Assembly (NCBI GenBank): GCA_016711485.1
Contig: JADJSX010000023.1
Span: 186,001-250,000, forward strand
Length of the DNA stretch: 64,000 bases
Direction: 5' to 3'
DNA from: Leptospiraceae bacterium
GTDB lineage: Bacteria; Spirochaetota; Leptospiria; Leptospirales; Leptospiraceae
Shown here: positions 1 to 8,210 of the stretch, in pieces
How the letters are laid out: each line of letters starts with the position of its first letter
How positions within the stretch are numbered: position 1 is the stretch's first letter
Translations under genes and position numbers: made by a program
The notes under the pieces: model-generated
Database searches by the model: none
What the model saw: the letters and a program-made list of their open reading frames with translations, nothing else
Told to the model about the DNA's origin: nothing

Positions 1-1424
1 GAGGAAGATTAAAATATCCTAATCTAGGAGTCACCCATTTTTCATTTCCTCCATTTTAACGTTAACGGGCTACCCAATCTGCAGAATGCAAAGAACGGTA
101 GCCTAATTCATTCCAAACACGATCCCAAAAAAGAAAGCAATCGATTCGTCGAATCCGTACTATTAGAATACACTTCTTTAAGTTATAAACCAGATACTCT
201 TTTTTGTTTTGGATTTGGTATGGGATATCATATTGAATCCATTTTGGAAAAAAGTGGAGGAAAAATAAAATTAGTTTGTGTAGAGCCTGATTCTGATTTA
301 CTCGAAATTCCAGAAGTAAAAAAAAAACTTCTGAGTTAATTCAAAAATTTCAATTTCAAGGGGGAGAGTTAATTTTATTTCCCCTCAATCAATTCCCCTT
401 TTCTGAATATAGAAACAACTCAAAGTTTATATTTTCATTTCCCTATTACTCCAGAAATTATTCAGAAGAGTTTCGATCTTTCCAAAACTCTTTGAAAGAA
501 AAAGTTACTCTCAATCAAAATACGATTTCTCATTTTGCGAAAGTATGGTTTAGAAATTATTTTGTAAACTTGGATCTAGGATTTAATAGAGACCATACTG
601 GATTTATATTTTCCGATAGTTTTCCATTTGAAGGAAAAGATATTTTATTTGTAGGTGCCGCTCCCATTTTAGAAGAACAAATTGAGTGGATTCACAGAAA
701 TAAAGATAGAATTTATATTCTGTCTTCGGATACTGCTTGTTATCCTCTTATTGCTAACGGTATTCGTCCTGATTATATTCTTTCTATTGACGCTGGAAGA
801 GGTACGATATATCATTTCCGAAACTTACCTTCAGATATTCCTATAATTACTTGGCTTGGAGCGAATAGCCATATATTTTATTTACCAAATCCAATTTACA
901 TTTATTTTTCTACTTATCCACTTGACCAAGTATTTCATTCTACTTTATTCTCAGGAGAGGAAAATATAATAAAAAATCCTTCTCTAAATGTAGCTGGACT
1001 TGCTAAGACACTGACGGAAAAATTTCGAGCAAATAGACTTATCCTAAGTGGAATAAGTTTCAAAATACAATCAGCAAAAACTCATTGTAGAGGAACTGGA
1101 TATGAATATTATAACTTACCAAAGGTAAATCGATTTTATCCGATGGAGTCTTACATTCCGAATACATATAAAAATTCTATTAGTTCCAAAAACCAATTAG
1201 CTCTGTATCATCTTACAGAGAGTAAGCAGCTTATTGTATTACATCCAGAAAATATTTTTAAGATTCAATCAGAATCAGCGATATATAAGACAAAACCTCT
1301 CTCGATAAAATTGGATGAATCAAATATAAAAAAATTTCAGAAACTTCTGAAAAATAAAACAATTCAAACAGAAATTTTGAAAAAAACTGGAATTAACAAT
1401 AGTCTTTACAATAAATTAATTTAA
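1..1424 (+). CDS. DUF115 (MptE-like / Maf-type) protein, 5'-partial, frameshifted
   Basis: The gene enters from outside the window. Frame 1 is open from about position 28 and reads NGLPNLQNAKNG, then GFGMGYHIESIL, as in the N-terminal part of DUF115 proteins. It stops at 337-339 just after a run of ten A (318-327). The -1 frame is open across the run and continues without a break to the stop at 1424, including the core (VGAAPILEEQIEWI, then GIRPDYILSIDAG). One missing A therefore explains the break. A further disruption near 40-57 is possible, because the preceding stretch reads LKYPNLG in another frame. The family (PF01973) includes flagellin-modifying motility accessory factors and archaeal MptE; a glycosyltransferase role here is inferred. 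A start at TTG 492 would give only a truncated protein. Confidence 0.75.
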
Positions 1425-1452
1425 GAGTATACGTAACTAAAGAGGAGAAAGT

Positions 1453-1908
1453 ATGCAATATAATGCAAATACGCCAAACGAATATATTGAATCTCTACCA
1501 GAAGATAGAAAAGAAATAGTTTCGAAACTTAGGAAGATTATCTTGAAAAATTTACCAAAAGGATTTAAGGAAATAGTCGGTTCTGGAATGTTAAATTACG
1601 TTGTTCCCCATAGTATTTATCCAGCGGGTTATCACTGTAATCCTAAAGATCCCCTTCCATTTTTAAGTTTGGCTTCACAGAAAAATTTTATAGCAATTTA
1701 TCATATGGGAATGTATGCTGATCCAAAATTACTTAAGTGGTTTACGTCCGAGTATCCCAAACATTCCAGTAAAAAACTTGATATGGGAAAAAGCTGTATA
1801 CGATTTAAAAAAATAGATGCAATTCCTTTCGACCTCATTAGTGAATTAACGAAAAGGATGTCTGTTAAAGAGTGGATAACTATATATGAAAAAGAAATAA
1901 AGAGCTAA
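1453..1908 (+). CDS. DUF1801 domain protein
   Basis: A 151-residue protein that matches the DUF1801 (YdhG-like) pattern: an N-terminal helical segment (YIESLPEDRKEIVSKLRKII), a central strand region ending IAIYHMGMY, and a C-terminal part around SCIRFKKIDAIPFDLI. The family is small, soluble and of unknown biochemical role, with a fold related to frataxin-like proteins. The start is well supported by an AGGAG at 1442-1446, seven bases before the ATG. It lies 28 bases after the DUF115 gene and converges with lpxD, leaving only six bases between the stop codons, so no separate terminator is visible. No signal peptide or membrane segment is seen. Function is unassigned. Confidence 0.8.
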   Translation: MQYNANTPNEYIESLPEDRKEIVSKLRKIILKNLPKGFKEIVGSGMLNYVVPHSIYPAGYHCNPKDPLPFLSLASQKNFIAIYHMGMYADPKLLKWFTSEYPKHSSKKLDMGKSCIRFKKIDAIPFDLISELTKRMSVKEWITIYEKEIKS

Positions 1909-1914
1909 TATGAC

Positions 1915-2961
1915 TTAGTCCTTTGCGTTCATGCCTAGTTTTTCCTCTATATCTTTAACCTTTTTTACAATTTTGTTTAAGTTAAGGATATGTTTTACAT
2001 TGGCTCTGAATTTTTGAAACTCGATGAATGTTAAATTCCAATCCCAACCTGCGTATATATCTTTTTTAGGAGGAGTATTGCGTAAACCAGAACCTCCTGC
2101 AAGCATAGTTCCAGAAGGAAGTGTAATATGATCGGCTACAGCACATGATCCACTTATTTTACAAAAATCTTCTATAACTGCACTTCCAGCAATGGCAGTA
2201 GCACCAGCAACTATTACGTGTTTTCCAATTTTAACGTTATGCGCTATTTGGACGTCGTTATCTATTTTGGTTCCTTCCCCTATAAGGGTGTCGTCTATAC
2301 CACCTCGATCGATCGATGTATTAGATCCAATTCGAACATCATCTCCAATAACAACGGATCCAACTTGTGGGATTCTATGTAGAATAGATTTTGCATCGAC
2401 ATATCTAAATCCTTCCGCGCCTATTGTGGTATTAGCAAAACATAAGAATCGTTTTCCAATGGTAACCCCTTCAAAAATAACGCAATTTGGACCGACAGTA
2501 GAATCGTCTCCAATAGTTACATTTTTTCCAATTTTCGCACCATCGGAAATAATACAGTTTTTTCCGATTATGGAATTTTCTCCGATACTTACAAAATTTC
2601 CAATATCAGTTTTTTCTCCGACTTTCGCCGAAGGGTGAATCGCTGTAAACTGCTCCCTTTTTCCTGACGGTAATTGTTTTGGATAAAAAAGGTTTAATAC
2701 TTCAATGAGAGCAAGATCTACATGGTTTACTGCAAGAATCGGATGAGTAAACAATCCTTCCCATCCGTGTAATGTAAGGATTGCTGTGGCTTTAGAATTT
2801 CGAGCATCGTTCTGGTAGGATTTTTCACTAACGTAGGTGATTGAATTAGGTTTGTCTTGGTATAACGTAACCACTGACTCTATTTGAATATTTTCTGGTT
2901 TATCGGTATTATAAATTTTAGAATCAGGAATTAATTTTTGTAGGCCAAGTAGAGTAATCAT
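1915..2961 (-). CDS. lpxD: UDP-3-O-acylglucosamine N-acyltransferase LpxD
   Basis: LpxD adds the N-linked hydroxyacyl chain during lipid A synthesis, using acyl-ACP, in the cytoplasm. The protein has an N-terminal uridine-binding domain (residues 1-105), then a long run of hexapeptide repeats of the left-handed beta-helix type (about 108-300) and a C-terminal helical tail. The catalytic histidine lies in DVQIAHNVKIG at about residue 241. Length is about 348 residues, normal for the family. I start at ATG 2961 because GAGGTGA sits just upstream; the in-frame GTG at 2967 overlaps that ribosome site. In Leptospira, lipid A carries a diamino sugar, so the natural substrate may be the 3-amino form (family knowledge, not visible here). 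It is the last gene of a minus-strand group after rdgB. Confidence 0.95.
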   Translation of the reverse strand: MITLLGLQKLIPDSKIYNTDKPENIQIESVVTLYQDKPNSITYVSEKSYQNDARNSKATAILTLHGWEGLFTHPILAVNHVDLALIEVLNLFYPKQLPSGKREQFTAIHPSAKVGEKTDIGNFVSIGENSIIGKNCIISDGAKIGKNVTIGDDSTVGPNCVIFEGVTIGKRFLCFANTTIGAEGFRYVDAKSILHRIPQVGSVVIGDDVRIGSNTSIDRGGIDDTLIGEGTKIDNDVQIAHNVKIGKHVIVAGATAIAGSAVIEDFCKISGSCAVADHITLPSGTMLAGGSGLRNTPPKKDIYAGWDWNLTFIEFQKFRANVKHILNLNKIVKKVKDIEEKLGMNAKD

Positions 2962-3029
2962 AGTCACCTCAAGTTGACATTTTCAAGACCGATAGATTTT
3001 GGCAATTACTTTAGATTCAAAAACGAATC

Positions 3030-3614
3030 TCAATTTAATAGAAATTTTGCCAATTCTCTCAATGCAATTCCTCTGTGAGAAATTGCATTTTTTTCTTGTA
3101 CGGATACCTGTGAAAATCTTTTATTGAATGGCGGATAAATAAAAATAGGGTCGTAACCAAATCCATTTCCGCTTTCATCATAATCTTCTGCAAGTATTCC
3201 CTCACATTTTCCATCAAAAAATCGAGTGCCGTTTTCATCTGTATAGGCAATTGAACAATAATAATAAGCATTTCTATCTAAGTTGCCTTTAATATTTTCA
3301 AGTAAATATTCTGTTCGATCTCTATCGCTAAATTTTGGTTTGCCGTAACGAGCAGAGTAAACTCCCGGTTTTCCGCCCAACGCACTGACACAAATTCCAG
3401 AATCATCTGCGATAGACGGTAGAGAGGAGATTTTATATAAGTATTCGGATTTAAGTTTTGCATTTCCTTGAAAGGTAGTTTCGGTTTCTTCCACTTCAAA
3501 TTGTAGTCCCAACTCTTTTGGTGTTAGGAGAGTAAATTTATCTGATAAAATTGTTTTGAATTCAAATATTTTATGTTGATTATTTGAGGCTACCGCGAGT
3601 TTAGATATATTCAT
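3030..3614 (-). CDS. rdgB: XTP/dITP pyrophosphatase (RdgB/HAM1)
   Basis: This 194-residue protein belongs to the HAM1/RdgB family, which hydrolyses non-canonical purine triphosphates such as dITP and XTP to monophosphates and keeps them out of DNA. Visible family motifs are the N-terminal ASNNQHKIFEFKTIL, the central SIADDSGICVSALGGKPG followed by YSARYG, and the C-terminal GNGFGYDPIFIYP and SHRGIALREL. The aspartates of the ADDSG motif bind the metal. Length is typical. It lies 39 bases after an upstream lipoprotein gene and about 70 bases before lpxD on the same strand, so shared transcription is likely. No oddity was noticed. Confidence 0.95.
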   Translation of the reverse strand: MNISKLAVASNNQHKIFEFKTILSDKFTLLTPKELGLQFEVEETETTFQGNAKLKSEYLYKISSLPSIADDSGICVSALGGKPGVYSARYGKPKFSDRDRTEYLLENIKGNLDRNAYYYCSIAYTDENGTRFFDGKCEGILAEDYDESGNGFGYDPIFIYPPFNKRFSQVSVQEKNAISHRGIALRELAKFLLN

Positions 3615-3653
3615 TATTTACAGTATAAAACTAATTATTGGTGTGGATTATAA

Positions 3654-4355
3654 TTAGTTTTCGTTTCTCTTTCCTGAGTTAAATTTTCTATCTTTTAATT
3701 GGTATTTGGATAAATCATCCAAAGGAAAAATGAGCCATTTTTTATTTGAATAACCTTTTACTTTATTGAATACAAAATTTTGTTCACCATCTTGTTCTAT
3801 CTCATTTTCATCAGCGATAATTGCTAATGGAATTTGCGCAACTTGGGTCCACTCAAAAAAATTTGCAGACGTATCTCTTGGAACATCAGTTTGAATTTCT
3901 CCAAATACTAGGTTTAACCCCTTGGAGTCTATCCACATTAAGTATGTTGTTCGTTTATTATTAGAAATCACGGACTGAGTATGATCATACATCGAAACAA
4001 CCATGATACAATCAGTCGGTTTTAGATTTTCAAATACTTGCTTTAAGTCGGCGGATAATGTTGATAATTCGTTTAGATGGAAAATGAAGTCTTGTAGATT
4101 TCCAATGCGTGTATATTTTTTAAAACGTAAGTTTCCAAGTATATCCGTAATTTTTTCGGCTTGAAAATTGTAAGGGTGAATAAAATTTTCTTTAATTAAA
4201 TCTCTATTTTTAACTTCATCTTTTGCAATTTTATAAAATGCGGAATTTCTTGTAGAAAACACTAATTGTTTTGTTTGATAAAATGCAGAGCAATGAGATA
4301 ATACAAATGTAGAAATTAGTAAAAAAAATGTTTTTTTCGAAATAAAGAAATTCAT
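3654..4355 (-). CDS. Putative lipoprotein, unassigned
   Basis: A 233-residue protein whose N-terminus (MNFFISKKTFFLLISTFVLS, then HC) is a typical lipoprotein signal, with the lipidated cysteine at about residue 22. The mature part is soluble and mixed alpha/beta, with no motif I can name. A stretch around residues 110-165 (LKPTDCIMVVSMYDHTQSVI) is the most conserved-looking. An AGGT at -10 supports the ATG. It lies 14 bases after the STAS gene and 39 bases before rdgB, so it belongs to the same minus-strand transcription unit. The protein is probably anchored in the inner or outer membrane facing the periplasm. Function is unknown. Confidence 0.75.
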   Translation of the reverse strand: MNFFISKKTFFLLISTFVLSHCSAFYQTKQLVFSTRNSAFYKIAKDEVKNRDLIKENFIHPYNFQAEKITDILGNLRFKKYTRIGNLQDFIFHLNELSTLSADLKQVFENLKPTDCIMVVSMYDHTQSVISNNKRTTYLMWIDSKGLNLVFGEIQTDVPRDTSANFFEWTQVAQIPLAIIADENEIEQDGEQNFVFNKVKGYSNKKWLIFPLDDLSKYQLKDRKFNSGKRNEN

Positions 4356-4369
4356 ATTGTTAACCTATG

Positions 4370-4717
4370 TTATTTTAATTCAGGATAAATTTCGATGAAT
4401 TCATCATAGGTATAAATTGCAATGATATTATCTAGGCCAGAAAGTCGAAAGACAGAATACAAAGACTTGTTTAGATTAAAAACTGTAACTGCGGAGTGTA
4501 GGTTTTTTACATAAGATGCAGCTCTAATTAAAGAGCCAATTCCGGAAGAGTCCATAAAATTTACTTTATAAAAGTCAAAACTAACCACTTTTAATTCTGA
4601 GTTTTGTAAAATAATTCCTTCGAATTCTTTATAAAAATCCTTAGAGTTATCCATCATTACATCAGTAAGAATTTTTATGATTAAATGGTCGTTGATTCGG
4701 GATGCGCTTAAAATCAT
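4370..4717 (-). CDS. STAS-domain anti-sigma factor antagonist-like protein
   Basis: A 115-residue single-domain STAS protein of the SpoIIAA/RsbV type. The signature FDFYKVNFMDSSGIGSLIRA carries the DSSG at residues 56-59, where the first serine is the usual phosphorylation site in anti-anti-sigma factors. No kinase or phosphatase partner is encoded next to it in this window, though a GHKL-fold protein lies far away at 42538-43275. Spirochaetes often carry several orphan STAS proteins tied to PP2C phosphatases, so a role in partner-switching signalling is inferred. It precedes a lipoprotein gene by 14 bases and is likely co-transcribed with it. Confidence 0.88.
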   Translation of the reverse strand: MILSASRINDHLIIKILTDVMMDNSKDFYKEFEGIILQNSELKVVSFDFYKVNFMDSSGIGSLIRAASYVKNLHSAVTVFNLNKSLYSVFRLSGLDNIIAIYTYDEFIEIYPELK

Positions 4718-4805
4718 ATATTAACTAGCATTACTTTATAACAAGTTCAGTTCCTTGGCTATTTAAGTATTTAATTTGAAAATGTCTAGAATAAAATAGT
4801 AGATT

Positions 4806-4994
4806 TTAGATTTTTTGAAGATCTTCTGCAGAAAGGTTTTTGAGTGTATGAGGATGTCCTTCTTTGTCGTTATAAAGTACATGGAACTTATTTTCCTCAA
4901 TTTCCATGATCTCGACAATGGAATTCGTCAAAATAAAAATCCCATTTTGCATAAATGTCTTTTTTATGAGTTTGACTTGATCGCCTACTTTCAT
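4806..4994 (-). CDS. Small unassigned protein coupled to the NifU-like gene
   Basis: A 62-residue acidic protein starting MKVGDQVKLIKKTFMQNG. Its short beta strands around glycine and valine (VGDQVKLI, SIVEIMEIEENKFHVLY) resemble a small barrel such as a KOW or SH3-like fold, but this is only a guess. The ATG follows directly on the stop codon of the upstream NifU-like/pentapeptide gene (TAA then ATG with no gap), so translation is probably coupled and the two proteins may act together. Its stop is followed by about 90 bases without a gene before the STAS gene. Confidence 0.65.
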   Translation of the reverse strand: MKVGDQVKLIKKTFMQNGIFILTNSIVEIMEIEENKFHVLYNDKEGHPHTLKNLSAEDLQKI

Positions 4995-5783
4995 TTATGC
5001 AACTTCCTCTGCTTTCATATAAATGTCTTTTCCCGCTTTTTGCATTACTTTAAAAATATGAACCTGATTGGAATCAAGTCTAGTTCCAATATCGTAAATC
5101 GCATCCGTAAAATCAGCACCTTCTATTTTGGCACCAGCTAATTTTGCCCAACGTAAATCTGCTCCTCTAAAGTTTGCATTTCTCAAATCGCAACTGTTTA
5201 AAAATGAACCACGCAAATTTGCTCCAGAGAAATTGGACCCAACGTAACTGCCATTTTGTAAATAAGCATTGTGAAGATCGGAATTCGAGAAATCTACACC
5301 ATCTAAATTCTCTTTTTCGAGAATAATACTTGATAGATCTTCTCCTGAAAGGTTCCCTTTGGTTTTTAAAATTTCGAGTGCTTTGGATTTTGTAATTCGT
5401 TTTTCTTTGGGAACGCCAGCCCCTGTCCTAAAATCTTTGAGTGCTTGCTTAAGTGCTGCTATGGCTGATTCTGGGTAATTTTTTCTGCGCTCTGGAAATT
5501 CGAATAGCTTTTCAATGTCCGCTTCGGTTAAGTTTTCTGCCTCTGTTACAGTTTTATCTTTTGCAATTTCTGTTGCCATTGCTAGAGCCGTAATTCCAAA
5601 CCCGCAACCAGTAGTCGTGTAGCTAGCGTCTGTTATCCGCTCATTCTCATCTATCTTGAGATAGATTCTATATCCATCTCCACAGCCTACATTCCGATAA
5701 TTGGAAACTACAGAAGCATCTTCCATCTCGCGGTAGTTCATTCTTGTATCATTGATTTCTTTGAATTTTTCGAAGTTCATCAT
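4995..5783 (-). CDS. NifU/IscU-like N-terminal domain fused to pentapeptide repeats
   Basis: This 262-residue protein has two parts. Residues 20-120 resemble the IscU/NifU scaffold domain: RNVGCGDGYRIYLKIDE carries the first cysteine (Cys34) and TTTGCGFGITALAMATEI the second (Cys60). The usual third ligand, in an HCS motif, is replaced by PES at about residues 104-106. Residues 145-230 are pentapeptide repeats of the A(D/N)LXX type, for example LSGEDL, SGANLRGSFL and RGADLRWAKLAGAKIEGADF, which form a right-handed quadrilateral helix. The domain pairing and the missing ligand make a standard iron-sulphur scaffold role unlikely. It is followed without a gap by a 62-residue gene. No cysteine desulfurase is nearby. 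Confidence 0.85.
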   Translation of the reverse strand: MMNFEKFKEINDTRMNYREMEDASVVSNYRNVGCGDGYRIYLKIDENERITDASYTTTGCGFGITALAMATEIAKDKTVTEAENLTEADIEKLFEFPERRKNYPESAIAALKQALKDFRTGAGVPKEKRITKSKALEILKTKGNLSGEDLSSIILEKENLDGVDFSNSDLHNAYLQNGSYVGSNFSGANLRGSFLNSCDLRNANFRGADLRWAKLAGAKIEGADFTDAIYDIGTRLDSNQVHIFKVMQKAGKDIYMKAEEVA

Positions 5784-5984
5784 AGTTATTAGACTAAAAA
5801 GAGGTTATAGATGGTACTACTAACTTGAACTGCTTGAGCTAGTCAATGATAATATTAGGAAGAAGTAAAAATGCCTTAAATGTAAAAATGAATAAAGTTT
5901 GACAAGTTATCTAGTTAAATCATTAGGTAGTAATAGTGTGAAAATTAACTGAAATAACTCTAGAAAAATAATAAAGGAAATAAA

Positions 5985-6239
5985 ATGAATAAACTTATTT
6001 GTATGATAATTATGGTTCTTTTTTTTTCGTCTTGTATGGATAGAAAATATTCCCCTGATGCACAGTATGAAAAAGATATTCGATCCTGCTATTTGATTGC
6101 ATTAGCAGCAGGACCAACGTCATCGCAACCGAATCAATCTAATAATTATTCTACTTTTCTAAGTAGATGTTTAAGCAATGCTGAAAGTTCAAAGAAGGAA
6201 GGTAATAAAAAAGATAATCATATATTGTACTATTACTAA
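5985..6239 (+). CDS. Small putative lipoprotein
   Basis: An 84-residue protein with a lipoprotein-like signal (MNKLICMIIMVLFFSSC), the cysteine being residue 17. The mature part is short, polar and rich in serine, asparagine and lysine, with two further cysteines. AAAGGAA about seven bases before the ATG supports the start. A TTGACA at 5899-5904 is a possible -35 element, but no good -10 box follows at normal spacing. The protein is unassigned. Just after it, in another frame, a hydrophobic stretch ending in a cysteine is encoded but lacks a normal start codon. Confidence 0.55.
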   Translation: MNKLICMIIMVLFFSSCMDRKYSPDAQYEKDIRSCYLIALAAGPTSSQPNQSNNYSTFLSRCLSNAESSKKEGNKKDNHILYYY

Positions 6240-6359
6240 TAAGTGTCTCAATTTCTTGTTATTTCGCGGTAGTTCTTATGGAAGTATATGACTTAAAGAT
6301 GCTTATAGAAAAAGGCGATAAACAAGAACCAGAAATTTGCTTTAAGTAACGATAGAATT

Positions 6360-6415
6360 GCGAAAGCCTAAATGAAGGCGAAAAAATGTTTTTTCGCCTT
6401 CATTTAGGCTTTCGC
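6360..6415. terminator. 27-bp perfect hairpin, bidirectional terminator
   Basis: A perfect inverted repeat, arms 6360-6386 and 6389-6415 with a two-base centre. Each arm starts GCGAAAGCC and ends in a run of six A or T next to the loop. It lies between the convergent small lipoprotein gene and rpmE. The A/T runs are inside the stem rather than after it, so this could also be a processed or dispersed palindrome. Confidence 0.6.
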
Positions 6416-6429
6416 ATTGTATTGAGGAC

Positions 6430-6455
6430 GGACACCGAGCGGAGTCGAAGTGTCC
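6430..6455. repeat. REP-like palindrome next to the rpmE stop codon
   Basis: The sequence runs GGACACC, GAGCGGAGTC, GAAGTGTCC and pairs GGACAC with GTGTCC around a GAGCGGAGTCGAAG core. This core is widespread in bacteria as a REP-like palindrome. It abuts the stop codon of rpmE (6456-6458). Related cores occur near 16010-16035 and 31443-31498. Confidence 0.6.
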
Positions 6456-6701
6456 TTATTTCATTTTGTATTTCTTTTTGAATTTGTCCACTCGACCAGC
6501 GGTCATAATGACTTTCGCTTTGTCAGTGAAGAAAGGATGTGAAGCGCTAGAAATTTCAAGTTTGACAACTGGATATTCTTTTCCGTCTTCCCATTTCATT
6601 GTCTCGTTAGATTTTGCAGTTGATTTTGATTTAAATGCGAAATCACAAGAAATGTCTTTAAAAATTACATCTCTATAGTTTGGGTGTATTCCTTCTTTCA
6701 T
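6456..6701 (-). CDS. rpmE: 50S ribosomal protein L31
   Basis: An 81-residue bL31 protein: the N-terminus MKEGIHPNYRDVIFKDISC, then a central strand, then the diagnostic SASHPFFTDKAKV and AGRVDKFKKKYKMK at the end. Only one cysteine remains (ISCDFAFKS), so this is the C-minus form that lacks the zinc-binding CxxC pair of classical L31. Paralogues without zinc are used under zinc limitation in other bacteria, but no second copy is seen here. A perfect AAGGAG precedes the ATG. It lies 14 bases after rho, an arrangement common in many bacteria, and is followed by a REP-like palindrome and a strong hairpin. Confidence 0.96.
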   Translation of the reverse strand: MKEGIHPNYRDVIFKDISCDFAFKSKSTAKSNETMKWEDGKEYPVVKLEISSASHPFFTDKAKVIMTAGRVDKFKKKYKMK

Positions 6702-6715
6702 TTGGTTCTCCTTAA

Positions 6716-8119
6716 TTATGAATTCATGCTCGCTAGAAACGCTTCATTGGTCTTAGTACTTCTCATTTTATCTAGCAATAATTCCATACTTTCTGTGATG
6801 CTCATAGGGGAAAGTACCTTTCTTAGTACAAAGACTTTTTGTAGAATATCGGAACGAAGTAGAAGCTCTTCTTTTCGAGTTCCTGACTTGTTTATGTCTA
6901 TTGCAGGGAAAATTCTCTTGTCGGAGAGTTTTCTATCTAAATGGACTTCCATATTTCCAGTTCCTTTGAATTCTTCAAAAATCACCTCGTCCATTTTAGA
7001 ACCAGTGTCTATAAGGGCAGTTGCTAGAATAGTAAGAGATCCACCTTCTTCGATATTTCGAGCTGCTCCAAAGAATCGTTTTGGTTTATGAAGAGCATTA
7101 GAATCAACTCCACCAGAAAGAATTTTTCCTGAAGTTGGAATTACTTGGTTATATGCACGTGCAAGTCTTGTGATAGAGTCAAGTAACACAACTACATCAC
7201 GACCATGTTCTACCAAACGTTTTGCTTTTTCGATAACCATCTCCGCAACTTGAACGTGACGTTGTGCTGGTTCGTCGAAAGTAGAACTCACAACTTCTCC
7301 GCGTACGTTACGCGCCATATCAGTTACTTCTTCTGGACGTTCGTCAATCAGTAATACGATTAAATAGACTTCTGGATGATTTCGAGTAATTGCATTTGCA
7401 ATGCTTTGCATTAGAATCGTTTTGCCAGTTCTAGGAGGTGCGACTATAAGTCCGCGTTGTCCTTTTCCAATTGGAATCATTAAATCGAGAATACGAGTGT
7501 CCATATGTGACGGATCAAATTCCATGTTGAGTCTCGCATTTGGATAAAGTGGGGTTAGGTTATCGAATAACGCTCGTTTATTTGCTACTTCTGGCGGAAC
7601 CCCGTTTACAGTTTCCACTCTGAGCATTGCAAAAAACCTTTCGGATTCTTTTGGGGGACGAATTTGTCCTTCGATAGTGTCTCCTGTTCGAAGACCAAAT
7701 AGTTTGATTTGGGAAGGGGATACATAAATATCATCTGGACCTGGAACATAATTGTAATCAGGCGAGCGCAAGAAGCCATAACCATCAGGCAGTCTTTCCA
7801 TGACACCTGCCGCATGAACTTGTCCATCTTTTTCAGATTGGCTTTGTAATATGGCAAATATTAGGTTTTGTTTTTTGAGACCGTTTGTGTTTTCGACACC
7901 CATACTTTTGGCAAGCTCTGTCAATTCTCCGATTGCTTTTTGCTTTAATTTTACCAAATCGATTGGCTCAGGTATCGGACCTTCGAATTTCTTTTTTTTC
8001 TTAAAAGAACGAGGATGATTGCCATTTGGATTTTGGTTTTCAGTCGATGTCGCTGTTTGCGTATTTTCGTACTGTTGTTCTATTTCAATTGAATTGTCTT
8101 CTTTTTTAGATATTGCCAT
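6716..8119 (-). CDS. rho: Transcription termination factor Rho
   Basis: Rho is the hexameric RNA helicase that ends transcription of untranslated RNA. The 467-residue protein has a polar, lysine-rich N-terminal extension (residues 1-55, with KKKKKFEGP), a Rho N-terminal helical segment (LKQKAIGELTELAKSMG), the cold-shock-like RNA-binding domain (DGYGFLRSPDYNYVPGPDDIYVS split over residues 110-135), and the RecA-like ATPase with Walker A APPRTGKT, Walker B VVLLLDSITRLARAYN and the Q-loop region around SGKILSGGVDSNAL. The C-terminus is complete. rpmE follows in the same direction after 14 bases. About 90 bases of leader precede the start and show no clear attenuator. Confidence 0.97.
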   Translation of the reverse strand: MAISKKEDNSIEIEQQYENTQTATSTENQNPNGNHPRSFKKKKKFEGPIPEPIDLVKLKQKAIGELTELAKSMGVENTNGLKKQNLIFAILQSQSEKDGQVHAAGVMERLPDGYGFLRSPDYNYVPGPDDIYVSPSQIKLFGLRTGDTIEGQIRPPKESERFFAMLRVETVNGVPPEVANKRALFDNLTPLYPNARLNMEFDPSHMDTRILDLMIPIGKGQRGLIVAPPRTGKTILMQSIANAITRNHPEVYLIVLLIDERPEEVTDMARNVRGEVVSSTFDEPAQRHVQVAEMVIEKAKRLVEHGRDVVVLLDSITRLARAYNQVIPTSGKILSGGVDSNALHKPKRFFGAARNIEEGGSLTILATALIDTGSKMDEVIFEEFKGTGNMEVHLDRKLSDKRIFPAIDINKSGTRKEELLLRSDILQKVFVLRKVLSPMSITESMELLLDKMRSTKTNEAFLASMNS

Positions 8120-8210
8120 ATTATGGGATTTGCCTGTTAGTGGATTTTTTTGGAAATTCTAATGAATTTGATTTATGAAAATTATCTAAACTGATTCATT
8201 AGGAAAGAAG

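Noticed and set aside
492..1424. Complete gene starting at TTG 492
   Set aside because: The frame is open and family-like well upstream of this codon, and the true N-terminus lies beyond the window.
5899..5985. Promoter for the small lipoprotein gene
   Set aside because: TTGACA is good, but no TATAAT-like box lies at 16-18 bases.
6218..6350. Possible second small lipoprotein after the 5985-6239 gene
   Set aside because: It has a hydrophobic stretch ending SISC but no ATG, GTG or TTG in frame before it; only ATT would serve.
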